A program made the position numbers and the translations under genes. Under the pieces are notes generated by a model. The model was not told where the DNA came from, did no database searches, and saw only the letters and a list, made by a program, of their open reading frames with translations. 64,000 bases of DNA from Coniella vitis (lineage: Eukaryota > Ascomycota > Sordariomycetes > Diaporthales > Schizoparmaceae). This document shows positions 22,057 to 33,658 of the stretch, piece after piece. The DNA lies in the NCBI GenBank assembly GCA_011317545.1, contig WUJK01000002.1:3286001-3350000 (forward strand). Direction: 5' to 3'. Within the stretch, counting starts at the first letter, position 1. The number at the start of each line of letters is the position of its first letter.

Positions 22057-25000
22057 TCACGAGCCAAGACTGCTAACAATATGCACCACAGAATCAATAT
22101 ACAACCGATTTTGCACCCGCGCCTTTTGTTGTGCCTCCACTTTAAACATGCCATGGGGTCCAATCGTAAAAGCAGGCTCGTCACCCAGACAGACACGCAG
22201 CTTGCCGCTCGCGAGCGAGCAATATCGCGTTCGGTCGGCGACAGGATCCAGCTCGAAACTGTGGCCCGATTTGACCGTCCGGACCTCAAAGTTGGCATCG
22301 ATCGAGACGGGCACAGGTTGGCCAGTCTCGAGGTATGATTTGGAAAAGGCAAGATTGTGGACTTGTCCGCTTCTGGCTGAGCGGCGGATGCGGCCGGGTG
22401 CGATTTCCCAGTCTTCCATTTCCAAAGATTCGTTGAGATTGGCAGTGTGGCTGCTGCTGCTGCTGCTGCTGCCGCTGTGCACTTGGCCAGCGTTCACCAG
22501 CGCAGAAGCGCGAGCCTTTGATTCGCGGCTTTCTTTGCCTTTGGAGGACGTGGCGATGCCAGTGTCTCTAGTAGCTTGCGACGTAGAAGCCGAGCTCTGT
22601 GCGAAAGGGTTAGACCTGGGGCGGAGATTTAGTTTCACTATCTTGCGAGGCGGCTCTTGTGGCTCGTTATCGTCAACATCAGTGAATCTATCCAGAGATG
22701 ACTCCGTTTCGTCTCCTAGGTCCGAGACTCGAATTCTTTTGTTTCCAGAAGTCGCAGTGTCTGCTGCTGCTGCTGCCACCGCCGCCCATTTGTGTGTAGG
22801 AGGCAAAGTCTTGTGCTGGGACACTACTTCTGAAGCATCGCCTACTCTTCTCTGCCAGCTGCTCTTGATGCTGCAAGCCTGCTTGTGATGGGTAAAGTAG
22901 CAGTTTGCGCAACCCTGGACAAGGGCGTGCCACTCGGGTGGTGCATTTCGTGATAAAACATAACAGCCGTCAAAAGGCCCTTCGTTGCGCACGCAATTTG
23001 TGCAAGGTCTCGCCTTATCAGCGAAGTTGTACTCTTCCCCAACAAGGTGGACGAGGAGCCCTCCGATTTGCGAAAAGTCATCGTCAAGACAAGTATTGCG
23101 GCAGTCAGCTCGCCACTTGATATCCCTCTGTCTGGGAAGCTGAAATAACTGGCTGAGCTGCGCGCGAGAATCGGTCAAGCCCGCAGGATCCTGAATAAAT
23201 GATAGGTAGGGTTTGGCAAGGTACGGAAGTATATATTCCCAGAGTAAGCGCGCTCTGTTAGAGGTTTTGGAGATAGTCTGTTTTCTTTCGTCAAGAGACA
23301 GGCTCCCGGAGCTCGATGTTGCTGGAGTCTTCGTGTCCGTTTCGCTCGCAGGTGTTTTTGATGCTTTGGCATTGGCCATTGAAGTGGCCCCCTCAAGATG
23401 ATTCTGTGAGATGACAGCAGCGGGACGATGTGTCAAGCCAGGCGCAGGGACCGCATAGAATCCGACTGGAGACAGTGTCCCGTCACCATTGTCGTTGTAT
23501 AATTCTCCGCAGTGATGTGACTGGTAGCCAGCCGTTAGCATATCATTTTCGGACTTTATGGCCACCTTGTCTAACAGCCACTTACGCTGAAATGGCCACC
23601 GAGGCTCACAATCTTTGGGAATAGAGCACGGCATGTGAGCACAGGACATATCCAACGGCCTGCAGTGTCTAGCTCATAGCCCTCTGGAATCAAAGCACCA
23701 TACGACAGCATAACTTCTCCACCTTTGCCCTTGAGCGTCTTGTAGGAACGGTCTTGACTTGCCATCTCGATGACCTGGAATTCTGTTGGCCCATACCGTC
23801 TCAACGAGCCAGCAGCGTGCCGCCGCGGCTGAGATGAGCCTTGCGTCTGAGAATTCGCAGAGCTCGCCGTTTTCCTTTGGGCTTGATCAGACAAACTTCG
23901 CTCATTATAAGTGGCCGGCTTCTGGTTGACCCGGTTTGAATTTCTCTCTCTGCGTTGGATGTCATTTCTGCAATGGCTACATTGGGATTGCCCACAGTGA
24001 TAGTAGCCTTCACACGACCGTTAGCAACGAACGTACAGGTTGATAAGCAAGGTATACCTACAATTTGCACAGCTGAGTACGCCTCCTTTTGCCGCAGGAG
24101 GTGCATCGGGCGAAATCATTATACAACCCTCAAATGGCCCTTTGCCCTGGGCGCATTGCTCACAGGGCTCCGGTGCCTCGACACCAGTGACGTGGATGAT
24201 GAACGCCGTAACATCCCTGGGATGCGAATCTTGGAATGGACGGTCCTTGATTCGTGCTTCGTTCCACTTCATATCTCGCACTCGCGGCAAATGGATGACT
24301 TCTGGGACCCAGTTTTTGTGAGGCACGTGATGATGTTTTGATAGATACGGTCGCATGTATTCCCACATATCCTTGGCGTTCTTCACTTTGGTTCCGCCAT
24401 CAGAAAGGTCATTTGCAGCACCTGCTGGCCTGGGCTGTGACTGGGGTGGGCTATTGTGTGGCTTTGTATGCTCCTCCTTCGGTTTCTTGGCTGGCGCTAT
24501 GGGCGCCTCGGTTCCATCCAGGGGCTTGGATGTTCTCACATACGGAGGGATGCTTTTGAAACTTCCCGAGGCTAATACAGAAACCGTACCGTCGCGGTTG
24601 TCATTGAGTATTTGTCCCCCATGGACATTCTGGTCGAGGTGTTAGTTGGTACCTTGCTACACCGCTTACTCGAGTAAGCCCTGAAGACACTCACTAGGAA
24701 ATGGCCTTTCAGCTCATCTAGCGTTTTGTATACCAATCGACAGCTCCTGATAGAACAGATCCATGGGTATCCCTCTATTTCGGTGGATTTTGCATAGCCG
24801 TCGGGGATGACGGCGGGACGGGTGTCAATCTCTCGGCCATTTTCTAGATGCAGCGTAAGTCAAGATTGAACGCGCGCCAAGGATGAAAAGGTTGTGGCTG
24901 ACACGTACCAAACCATGACCAGCACGGAATATTATGAGGATCTTCCTCGAAAAGTGACGATTCGGCACTTGAGGGAGCGCTCACTGGCGTAGTAGACGCC

Positions 25001-26451
25001 GAAGCCTGGGCGTGGGCTTGAAGTTGTGATAATGAAGGCGCAGACAGGGCACTGGCTCCTAGAGCCGCACCTTCGAGTTTCGAGGACACTTGGTGTAGTG
25101 AAAGGGGCGTCTGTCGCGCAGCGGATTGTTGTTGAAAGCTGGCACCTGCCTCCCCTTCATTTTCGCTGTCAATGTCGGTCTCGCTGTCGGTCGCATCACT
25201 GCTCGATTCAATGACCATAAATCCGTCCGTGTGCAAACTATCCAAGTCGATGGAAGTATGTGTGGTTGCTTCGTATCTGATATCATCATCCGAGCCGTCA
25301 TCGTCGGCGAAAGGTGTAGGAGATTCGCTAAACGAGTCGTTGACCACTTTGGCCTTGTGGGACGCTTGCACACCGCCATTGGTACCAATTTCCTCAAGGC
25401 CGATTTGAGGTGGGTGGCTTCCCGCTGGCATATTTGCTGGAATGCCTGCAGCGCCCTTAGGTTCTGGTTCTGGCACCAGACTTGGGAGTTTCCCGGGGTT
25501 GCCCTTGGTTGCTGGACTGCCAACAGGTCCGCTGTCTCCTGGCCTTGGCATCATTGGCGATGAGCAACCTTCAACGTAGTGCGCATTTGGAGGAGGCTTT
25601 GTGAGTGGCGTATATTTTGAAGCCGTCGTCTGAACTTGTTCTTTACCCAGACCTGGAGACTGTGCCTTTGGCGTGCCTGGATCCGTCTTGTGGCTGGAAG
25701 AGACGTGCCTTCGATGGAGCGAAGAGGATGCAGATGGGTTGAGAGGAAGGCCCTGGCCCGTTCGCCTCATCTTGAGGACTGGCTTGAGCGGTCCGGTGTT
25801 GCTTCCAGTGGCCTCGCCTGGTTTGCTAGCTAGGGTTGGGTGGCCTTGTGCACCTGCAATAGGCGAGACAGCCGCTTGGGACGGTGAAGCCGCGTTCTGC
25901 TGGCCACTAATGTTCGAAGTTGTCACAATATGGGTGTTTAGGGCTGCTAGAGCGGAAGCAGAGGCAACTGGGCCAACAGAGGGTTGGACGTGAGTAGTTG
26001 TCGTCGCCGAGGGCGGCACGGCCAGCAAGGGTGTCTGCTCGCTGGGTGCGCACGCAGGCAACGGCTGGGCAGTGGCGGAGGATGCATGATCACCAGCTGA
26101 TGCTGTCCCAACGTGGTTGTTGCTGTTGGTGAAGGGCGAGAAGGACGAGATGCCCGTCACTGTAGCAGCTGCGGCTAGCGGACTATTAACGGGAGTGGCA
26201 TCGACGCGAGGCTGACGCGACGGGTCATTGGCTGGTGAAACGCGTGCGAGGTAAGATGGCGAGGCTTTGTGATCAACAGTAGCGTCACCAAAATTGCTGT
26301 TGTCAGACAGACCAACGTCAGAGCCAGGTTGGGGGCTGAGTGGCGCATTGCGTACTTCCTGCAGCGCCGGGAGCGGCTCTTGAAGCCCTTGAAGGCTTCC
26401 AGTAAACGCGTTGAAAAGTTGTATGCCAGGCTGCTCTTGATGCGGCTGCAT
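22057..26451 (-). CDS. Duplicated C2H2-DUF3716 protein with C-terminal cupin-like domain
   Basis: Five exons: 26451-24909, 24843-24695, 24629-24062, 24007-23586 and 23520-22057, giving 1381 residues. Residues 1-514 are disordered, rich in Ser/Pro/Ala. Two homologous modules follow. Each has a C2H2 finger (A: C544-x4-C549-x12-H562-x4-H567; B: C874-x4-C879-x12-H892 then H896/H897), a linker with WEYxxPYL and LPRxRDxKW, and a DUF3716 cysteine cluster (A: Cys720, 723, 733, 751, 754; B: Cys1067, 1070, 1080, 1098, 1101) built on GPFxGC and CANC. The last 90 or so residues resemble the cupin of CENP-C/Mif2-type proteins, with IGPHGMFKVEAQ and NRLYIDSVVH. It is likely nuclear, but the function is unknown. 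Introns fall at the same point within both fingers. Confidence 0.85.
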
Positions 26452-26888
26452 CTTGCACGGCCTGCGTAGCGCAGCGTCGACAACGAAAAAGCTTCTATAG
26501 CAAGTCGACGAAGAATAACAAAGCGATGTAGAATGACGCCTTGAGCAAACGACAAGTCGTCGAGCAGAAGCTTTGTTTCAGTCGAAACGCTACTAGAGAA
26601 TATAAAAACGCTACGATAACGTTTACGATAACGTTTATAATAATATTTATAGCTTTTTTATATATAAATTAGGCCAAATAATGTATTTTTAATATTATAA
26701 TACTTACAATTAATATTAATATAAGTCTACCTAATTTTATTATATTATATTTTTCAAAGTTATTCTACTGTGACTCAAATTGCCGTTTATAAACAGTTTT
26801 TCCTTTCAGCGACGAAATCGATCCTGCTCACCGCCCGACTTCCACGAACCCCGCTTCGTCTTTCTTTTTCTGAACCCTTCCACGCGTG
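26452..26888. promoter_or_regulatory. Divergent promoter with TA-rich patch
   Basis: Region between the DUF3716 gene and the MBL gene. About 26585-26765 is almost purely A/T, with a CGATAACGTTTA-type repeat at its left edge. This contrasts sharply with the flanks and resembles a short RIP-degraded relic. No coding sequence was seen. Confidence 0.5.
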
Positions 26889-27914
26889 ATGGCGCGTCTC
26901 CAATTTGCAACGCCCTTGCCCCAGTCCACGCACTCAGAGGTGCTTGAATGGCGTCTTCCAGGAAAATATCGCCAATATGTGCTCACAGGCAAGTCCAGGG
27001 CAGCCTGGCATACCTCCTTTGTCATTCCACAGCTCAATCTCCTGCTTGATGCTGGCTTATGCGTCAACAAGCTGCGGCCCAAGCACATCTTCCTGACCCA
27101 TGGCCATACCGACCATACCCTCCTGACGACGGCCTTCATCAAGCGAAGCGACCCTCCAGACATCTTCTGTCCAGCCGAGATGGTCGCCGTCCTCGATACC
27201 TACCTCACCGCCAAGACTGTGCTTAATGCTGGCGGTTTGAGAACGGCTGATGAGGACGTGGGCGAGGGTGAGGGCGACGATGACGATGACGACGATGAAG
27301 AGGGCTCTGTGGCCGATTTTGAGGCTTCAGACGAACTGCAGGTTTCAGCCACACCTGCTGCCAAAGCCCATTGGCTGCACACGCATGTTACACACGGCGT
27401 CCGCCATGGCGATGTCGTGCCTCTGCGTCGAACGGTGGACTTTACTGCTCAGGTCTTTGCCTGCGACCACACGCTGCCCTGCGTTGGCTACGTCTTCAAA
27501 CTGAACTCCAAGAAGCTCAAGCAAGAGTATATCGGCCTCAAAGGACCCGAGCTCAAGCAACTCCGCGAATCTGGCGTCGAGATCACTGCAGCCCACGCTG
27601 TGCCCGTCTTTGCGTTCCTGGGCGATACGACTGCCGCTACCCTGGCTGCAGAGCCACCGTGGCTTAAGGAAGGAATTCCTGTGGTTATTACCGAGTGCAG
27701 CTTCTTGTACGAAGAGCATCGAGCCCAAGCAGTCAAGACAAAACACACAATATGGGCGGATCTGGAACCTGTGATTAGGAAGTGGCCCAACACAACATTT
27801 GTCCTGATGCACTTCAGCCTTCGATACAGCGATGAAGATATAAGACGTTTCTTTGCTGGACTGGAGAATCCACCGTCAAATATGGTTCTCTGGGTCGATG
27901 GAGCGCCCGAGTGA
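26889..27914 (+). CDS. Metallo-beta-lactamase fold protein, RNase Z-like
   Basis: Single exon, 341 residues from the ATG at 26889. The zinc-binding motif FLTHGHTDH (His71, His73, Asp75, His76) is intact. LLLDAG before it and VITECSFL, KTKHTIWADLEP and LMHFSLRYSD near the end match the later metal ligands and the conserved His of short tRNase Z-type hydrolases. An acidic stretch of Asp/Glu at about residues 122-146 looks like a disordered insertion. Fungi usually also have a long tRNase Z, so this may be a different phosphodiesterase-like hydrolase of the fold, and the substrate is uncertain. No targeting signal is evident. Confidence 0.85.
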   Translation: MARLQFATPLPQSTHSEVLEWRLPGKYRQYVLTGKSRAAWHTSFVIPQLNLLLDAGLCVNKLRPKHIFLTHGHTDHTLLTTAFIKRSDPPDIFCPAEMVAVLDTYLTAKTVLNAGGLRTADEDVGEGEGDDDDDDDEEGSVADFEASDELQVSATPAAKAHWLHTHVTHGVRHGDVVPLRRTVDFTAQVFACDHTLPCVGYVFKLNSKKLKQEYIGLKGPELKQLRESGVEITAAHAVPVFAFLGDTTAATLAAEPPWLKEGIPVVITECSFLYEEHRAQAVKTKHTIWADLEPVIRKWPNTTFVLMHFSLRYSDEDIRRFFAGLENPPSNMVLWVDGAPE

Positions 27915-28873
27915 CATACGTAAGGTGTATGCGAGGATGCCTATATGGGCATATATATGTCTATACTCACTTCGCACCGTGCAGCGCGACCATGCATCTT
28001 GGCCGCCGTGCAGTGTACACCCCATTAAGGCTACCTGAAGAAACAAGGCTAACACCAAGCGACAACGATCGACTATGGCATGGAAAGACACTTGCCTGAA
28101 TTGTAGGCCTCTCTTCTGTTGTAGTGGACAATTCGGTGGCGCTCTCCACTCATCTAGCTTATCGAAAGTTGTAGTTGCGAGTTACTTAGCAGGTCTGGAC
28201 TCGTTGCACACTTGTTCGTCAGCTGAATGACAGAACACAGACAAGGAATGAAAAGCGGCAAATGGATCGATGATGCCCAGCGTTGATGCACAATCTTACT
28301 CCGACGAACGTGCCATACATAGTATGCCTCTTGGGGAATAGCACGATGCATATAGGTTCGCATTTTGGAATGTAGGCGGAAATAAGGATGTCATGTTCGC
28401 CAAGATGCAGAGACTATCCATATCTCGGAGCCAATGCCTCCATCCATTTCTTTTCGGAACCAGTGCCGTCGTCCCGCTTGGCCCCTGTCAAGCTGCCAAC
28501 AATGCTCGAATGGCCTTGCAGTTTGAGGCTGATACCGGTTGAATAGGGCGCATGCATGGCTAATGCTTCCATGACGGATCACCTCTCTACGACCTTGATG
28601 TGGGGGCGCACCCCAGGTCTTGGGGTTTCTCCACCGAATAGAAGCATGAATGAATGATGCTGACCCTGCGCCTCTGGAAATAGCCGTTGGCCACAAAAGG
28701 CATACCGGGTATTGAGCCTCTAGGCCGGACCCCATCTTCAAGGCCTTGGGGAGGTCTGAGGTCAGGTATATAAGAGTGTCCCAGACTCACTCATTCATTA
28801 TGATACCTTTGAAGACCAGCACTTGGTGTCTCTCTACACCCGAACCAGGTCGTGCAAGTGGCTTCGAATCAGC
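27915..28873. other. Intergenic upstream of the GH5 gene
   Basis: 959 bp. The right end carries the presumptive core promoter of the GH5 gene. No other gene was seen. Confidence 0.6.
28767..28773 (+). promoter_or_regulatory. TATA box of GH5 gene
   Basis: TATATAA, 101 nt before the start codon at 28874. The position fits a regulated secreted-enzyme gene. Confidence 0.5.
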
Positions 28874-30186
28874 ATGAGGTCGTCGTTGTTCTTATCGTCT
28901 TTCCTTCTAGGGGCGCAAGCGACCATCTACTACGCCGGAGTCTCCGAGTCTGGTGGTGAATTTGGCGTCTATGGCACACCAGGTACTGGTCTGCCCGGTA
29001 CTTTCGGGGTCGACTATCAGTTCATCAACAGCTCTGCCGTTGATGTCTATGTGGACCAGAACAAGGTAAGCCATTGCTCGATACGCCTTTCACAAATTCT
29101 CCTAGGCACAAATGATGAGACAGCCGCTAACAGTCAACCAGATCAACTTGTTCCGAGTAGCTTTCCTGCTCGAGCGGATGTGCCCCTTGGCATACGGTCT
29201 GGGGTCAAAGTTTAACGAGACTGTATGAATAGGTCCCTAGTGTGCTATTTACACAAAAGCACTTATATGCCAAAGAGAATCATCATGGGTACTAACTACA
29301 CAAAAACTAGCACTTTGACCTCTACAAGCAAGCCATCGATCACATCACAATCACCAAAGGCGCCTACGCCATCCTCGACCCTCACAACTACATGCGTTAC
29401 AATGACCCTTCTGCCCAGCCACTCTCAGGTAGTGTAATCGGCAATACGTCCGACCCCAACGCCGCAACAACAGCGCAGTTCGCCGCTTTTTGGGGCGAGC
29501 TCGCACGGCGCTTCGCCGCCAACACAAACGTCATTTTCGGACTCATGAACGAACCTCACGATATGCCCACCTCGCTTGTCCTGAAAAACGACCAAGCCGC
29601 CATTACTGCCATCCGCAAAGCAGGCGCAAAGAACCTCATCTTGGCGCCCGGCAACGGGTACACGGGTGGGCACGCTTGGACAACTAACACGGGCAGCACG
29701 GGCGATGATTTGCCTTCGTCTGAGTACCTGTACAAAATCACCGACCCGGCGGATAATTGGGCGCTTGACATCCACGAGTACTTGGATTATGATTTCAGCG
29801 GCAGCCACATTGAGTGCACCGAGCCATTCAACACGACGCTTGCGCCGCTGACGGCGTGGTTGAAGCAGCACAAGCTCAAGGCGCTCATCAGCGAATTTGG
29901 CGGGTCCAATACCACCGGGTGTGCTGAGATGCTCACCGACGCGCTTGCGTACATGGCCGAAAATGACGAGTATATCGGCTGGGCGGCGTGGGCGGCAGGT
30001 CCCCTCTGGGGAACCGCTGCGCCGTGCTGTAGCAACTCAACTGCGTTGGGCAGCTTGGAGCCAGGCAGTCTGGCGGCTGGTGGGAGCCCCGGGTTGTATG
30101 AGACTGTGTGGGAGGCAACTCTGGAGCCGCTGCTGCCCAAGACATTGCAGAGAAGGGGACCGGCGAGTGTACATGGTTCTGGCTGA
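28874..30186 (+). CDS. Secreted GH5 endo-beta-1,4-glucanase
   Basis: Three exons: 28874-29065, 29142-29222 and 29311-30186, giving 382 residues. Signal peptide MRSSLFLSSFLLGAQA. It shows the features of fungal GH5 subfamily 5 cellulases: YYAGVSESGGEFG, NLFRVAFLLERMCP, DPHNYMRY, the acid/base Glu172 in LMNEPHD, HEYLDYDFSG and the nucleophile Glu286 in ISEFGG. It cleaves internal beta-1,4-glucan bonds outside the cell. There is no N-terminal CBM1 cellulose-binding module or linker, unlike the Trichoderma EGII type, so it acts as a catalytic domain alone. The C-terminus ends in a short unconserved tail after PLLPKTLQRR. The internal exon is only 81 nt. Confidence 0.93.
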
Positions 30187-30326
30187 GCGTGCCGTAGCCG
30201 GTGTATGAACGACCTGTTCAGAGATGGATGCATATATATAGATGAGTAATTGTCGATACATCCCTAGCAGTCTCTGCACGGCGAGAAGCTAGTCACTGTT
30301 CCTAGAGCCAGCAATTCAATGTGAAA

Positions 30327-30642
30327 ATGGCCCTCAACCTTTTCTTTGTCTTCCTGTCATTGCGGGTTATATTGTACAGTACGTACCATGCACAGGCCGT
30401 CAAATGCTAACATAGCCTTTGCCACAGACTCGCAGTCGTTGACGTTCAGAACACGTTCCACCAGCTTCGCTTTTCCACCCATTTTTCGGTTGTCAAAAAA
30501 CACACAAGCTCTATGGACAGTCGACCGTATCACCGAAATCAACACACTGCAAGAAAACGCCAACTTGAACCCCACCTTCAGCCTCGCAGCTCAGCACAAC
30601 GTGTCCCTGACTATCCTTAGCCAGGCCAATGTACGTATCTGA
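30327..30642 (+). CDS. Possible small secreted protein
   Basis: Tentative two-exon model (30327-30378, 30428-30642), 88 residues. The first exon encodes a hydrophobic MALNLFFVFLSLRVILY leader, joined by a 49-nt GTACGT..CACAG intron to a Ser/Thr/Asn-rich body. There are no cysteines in the predicted mature part and no recognised domain. It may be the decayed 5' part of a longer gene, because a further GTACGT donor occurs just before the stop. It is convergent with the CVNH-like gene. Confidence 0.3.
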
Positions 30643-30767
30643 CAAGCGTGCAGGTTCTTTGTTAGTATCCAAGGCTCTTTTGATGTATGCTTGTTATTGT
30701 TCTCATTGCTCGTTCGTTCTCTCTTTTTTTCTGTTTGGGGGGGAGGGGGTTGGTCCATCTTTTGGCT

Positions 30768-31327
30768 TCACTTACCGAACTCAAACTTGTTGGTCGTATA
30801 TCCGCCTTTTCCGTTCTTGCAAGAACACTGCGCTTCGGTTGAGGGACAGTGGAAGTCACATCCAGGGACCTGGCCACCGAGATCGCAGGTGCAAGACTTC
30901 ATAGCGCCGCCGCTGTAATGAGAACAAGGACAAGACGTTCGTCAGCATATTTCTTCTTCTTTTGTTCTTCCTCCTCTTCTCATATACCGCCAAAAAGAAA
31001 ATCCCAGGAAATGGTAAGAAAAAAAAACACCTACTTGATCTCAAGCTTAAAATCACCCATACTGTTGACGAAGCACCCACTCAGGTCAAGATACGACTCA
31101 TAGAGCAAAGCCGCGTTGTGGTCCGGTGAGCATTTGGCTGTGAGGCTCGTCTGGGCCTCATCGTACCAGTAGATGGACGACGCGTCGCAGTACTGGGAAA
31201 AGTTGCCGGCGTGGAGAATCGAGGCTTGGCCTAAGAGGTGGGATCGGGTCGTGATGGTCGTGCCGGTGGTGTGGGGGACCATGGGAGCCACGAGGGCGGG
31301 GAGAAGGAGCAAACGCTTCAACATCAT
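30768..31327 (-). CDS. Secreted CVNH-like (cyanovirin-N) protein
   Basis: Two exons: 31327-31035 and 30912-30768, giving 145 residues, or 144 if the second Met is used. Signal peptide is about MMLKRLLLLPALVAPMVPHT. The mature part has NFSQYCDASSIYW, SLTAKC, SYLDLSGCFVN and GDFKLEI. This spacing matches cyanovirin-N homology domains, fungal sugar-binding lectins of about 100 residues. The second exon is Cys/Gly-rich (KSCTCDLGGQVPGCDFHCP, then CSCKNGKGGYTTNKFEFGK) and is an unusual extension beyond a plain CVNH fold. The stop TGA lies within a GTAAGTGA that also looks like a splice donor, so a further exon is possible. Confidence 0.65.
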
Positions 31328-33073
31328 TGTTCTTGATGCCCCAGGGTGCGTTTCTGTTGGATGATTATTGGTGGTGGCTGTGAGAGGTAAAGGAACAATG
31401 GCTGCTCTGGAAAGGAAGAAAGAGAGCAGAGGTAGGAAGTCCTCTGTAGAGTATCTGGCACAAGCTATGGAATTAAAATGAGTTTGTCGTCGGTTCTGTG
31501 ATCTAAATAAGACCTAGCTTGCGTCGAATAGCTGAATATATACATGTACGCATAGAATATTGCGAGGCTTTCTCCCCAATATTCGTATTTGCAAGTGACT
31601 AACAGAATACACAGATACTTGGTACTTGAGCATCACCCATATGGCCCAGCAGCACGTCAGAATAATATACATGTCTTTGCATGATCCATCACTGGCACAA
31701 CACGTTAATACCGACAGCTGCCCCCGCTTGCTGAAGAAGAGATATAAGTGTTCAACCAAGGTGGTAGGTATTTCCGGAAACCAGACTAATGACTCATTAT
31801 TTCATTTTTCATGGAGAACTGTCTTGAATCAAGATAATCTTGGGTCGTTCATATTATCATGCCATTTCTATTCACTCTCTGATAACGAATGGAGATGTAC
31901 ATTGCTAATATCAAAAAGCCGTTATGGTAAAGAACTTGGTCTCACTGGCTATTAAGCCGGTGTGGCTTTATATATCTCACTCAATAGAGGGCCTTAGCTA
32001 TAATTGTGATATACTAGTCATAAATATATATATATGTATCATGTAAATGCAAGGACAAAGTTTGCTTTTCAAGATTTTGTAATGTCCTGGTGCTAGATTG
32101 TATTCTAGACTGCTCTGCACCCACTGTCTGAGAATGCTGCGGAGTGTTGCAAGAAATACCCTAGGAACCAAAGGGCAAAGACAATTCATGAATGTCAGGT
32201 AGGCAAATCAAACCTCAAGTAGCTTTTGGCTCGTTGAAGATCTGAGATCCGTCCTGTTGCCACAATGATGGCCCCCATTGTATGAATTAGGCCGAGCACC
32301 ATCTGCTCAATCCCTACCTGGAAATGCCACCACTCTGAGACTCTCGAGAGCAAGCTAACATTGGGGCTGGCTCTGAATTTTGTCCCAAGAACAAGTTCCA
32401 AGAACACCCAGGACGGCGACAGCCAAGCAAATTGAAGCTGAGCCCCTCTGTGTGGGAGGACAAGCAGGGGAATGCTACTTGGGGGTCAATCCTACTCCTT
32501 GCCATAATATCACTCCATGCAACCCTCACAGCTTACAATCAGGTAGTGAGACAGGCCACCTCTTGAATGTTATAACATTGATGGGTAGAGCGGAATTCCT
32601 CTCCAGGAACGCAAAATCCCAGATCCGCCTTCGTTTTTTTCTTCTTTTCCTCACGTCCGTCCGTCACACTCGGATCACAGAATCTGGTTGGCTTATGCGC
32701 TGCAGTCATCTGAAATCGCTTGCGGTTATCCCAGCGACGACATTTGGTTGGCATTATAGTATGAATCAAAACCTTTATAGGGGATCAGCTCAACCTAACG
32801 GAATAATCCAAGCTACCAATTTGACCCGAGTTGTTTATCTCCTGAGACTCGAGGTACGCCGTTACACCTACTCCATGCCAATTTACTCAAGCAGCCTCTG
32901 ATGCTAACTGGTCTGAGTAGATATCCAGGCTCACCTCTTCAAGTCAGCCCTGACCATATCATTCTATAACCTGATTGTAAGAGAAGCTCAAGACACCAGA
33001 GGCTGATACTGAAAGTTGGCACGCCGGTGTTTACCCCAAGTGAATATCTGTACTAAAACACGTGATTGGCAAG
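31328..33073. other. Intergenic, 1.7 kb, partly AT-rich
   Basis: Contains AT-rich stretches (about 31500-32050) and no frame with recognisable product. It presumably includes the promoters of the CVNH-like gene (left) and the membrane protein gene (right). Confidence 0.5.
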
Positions 33074-33658
33074 ATGGCATCGTCCGAGTCAAACGTCACT
33101 AGTATCACGAGCGTGCTGCCCACAGTAATCACCGTAGGATCGACAGGTTTCACAGACGAGCCTGAAATTATCACCTATTATAGCTCTGCAACACCAACAT
33201 CCACGACAACCACTTTTCGAACCATTACAGCGTCACCGACGACGGTGGATACAGGGACTGCGACCGATGGTACTACTGCCACTTCCGGCTCGAATGGGAC
33301 AACAGATCACAACCTGAGTTCTGGTGCCAAAGCGGGTATTGGCGCGGCAGCAGCCATTGGAGGCCTTCTTGTTTTGGCCCTGGTCGGGTACGTGTCTTGG
33401 AGGATTAGACGGGGGGACCGGGTCGGGCTGAGCATCAGTATATGGAAGAAACATGGCGAAGAGGAGGAGACAGATCTTGCACCAGCCAAGCTGCGCCAGA
33501 GTACGAGCTCTAGCAGGCCGGAAAAGACGATGCCGCGGACCCCACAAAGCCCGGTCGAGTTACCGCTTGCGCCGATCCCCGTGCCAGAGTTATTCGGCAG
33601 CGTGCCGCTTGAGGTGAGTAGAGAGAAGGAGGTTGTGCACGAAATGCAGGGGCACTAG
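33074..33658 (+). CDS. Single-pass membrane protein with Ser/Thr-rich ectodomain
   Basis: Single exon, 194 residues from the ATG at 33074; an ATG at 33062 adds four. A Ser/Thr-rich, presumably O-mannosylated region (residues 1-90) is followed by SSGAKAGIGAAAAIGGLLVL and one transmembrane helix (about 98-118), then a basic stop-transfer RIRRGDR and a Pro-rich cytosolic tail. No classical signal peptide is present, so insertion would rely on the membrane helix unless a 5' exon has been missed. The architecture resembles fungal Mid2/Wsc-type surface sensors without the WSC domain, but homology is not demonstrated. Confidence 0.6.
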   Translation: MASSESNVTSITSVLPTVITVGSTGFTDEPEIITYYSSATPTSTTTTFRTITASPTTVDTGTATDGTTATSGSNGTTDHNLSSGAKAGIGAAAAIGGLLVLALVGYVSWRIRRGDRVGLSISIWKKHGEEEETDLAPAKLRQSTSSSRPEKTMPRTPQSPVELPLAPIPVPELFGSVPLEVSREKEVVHEMQGH

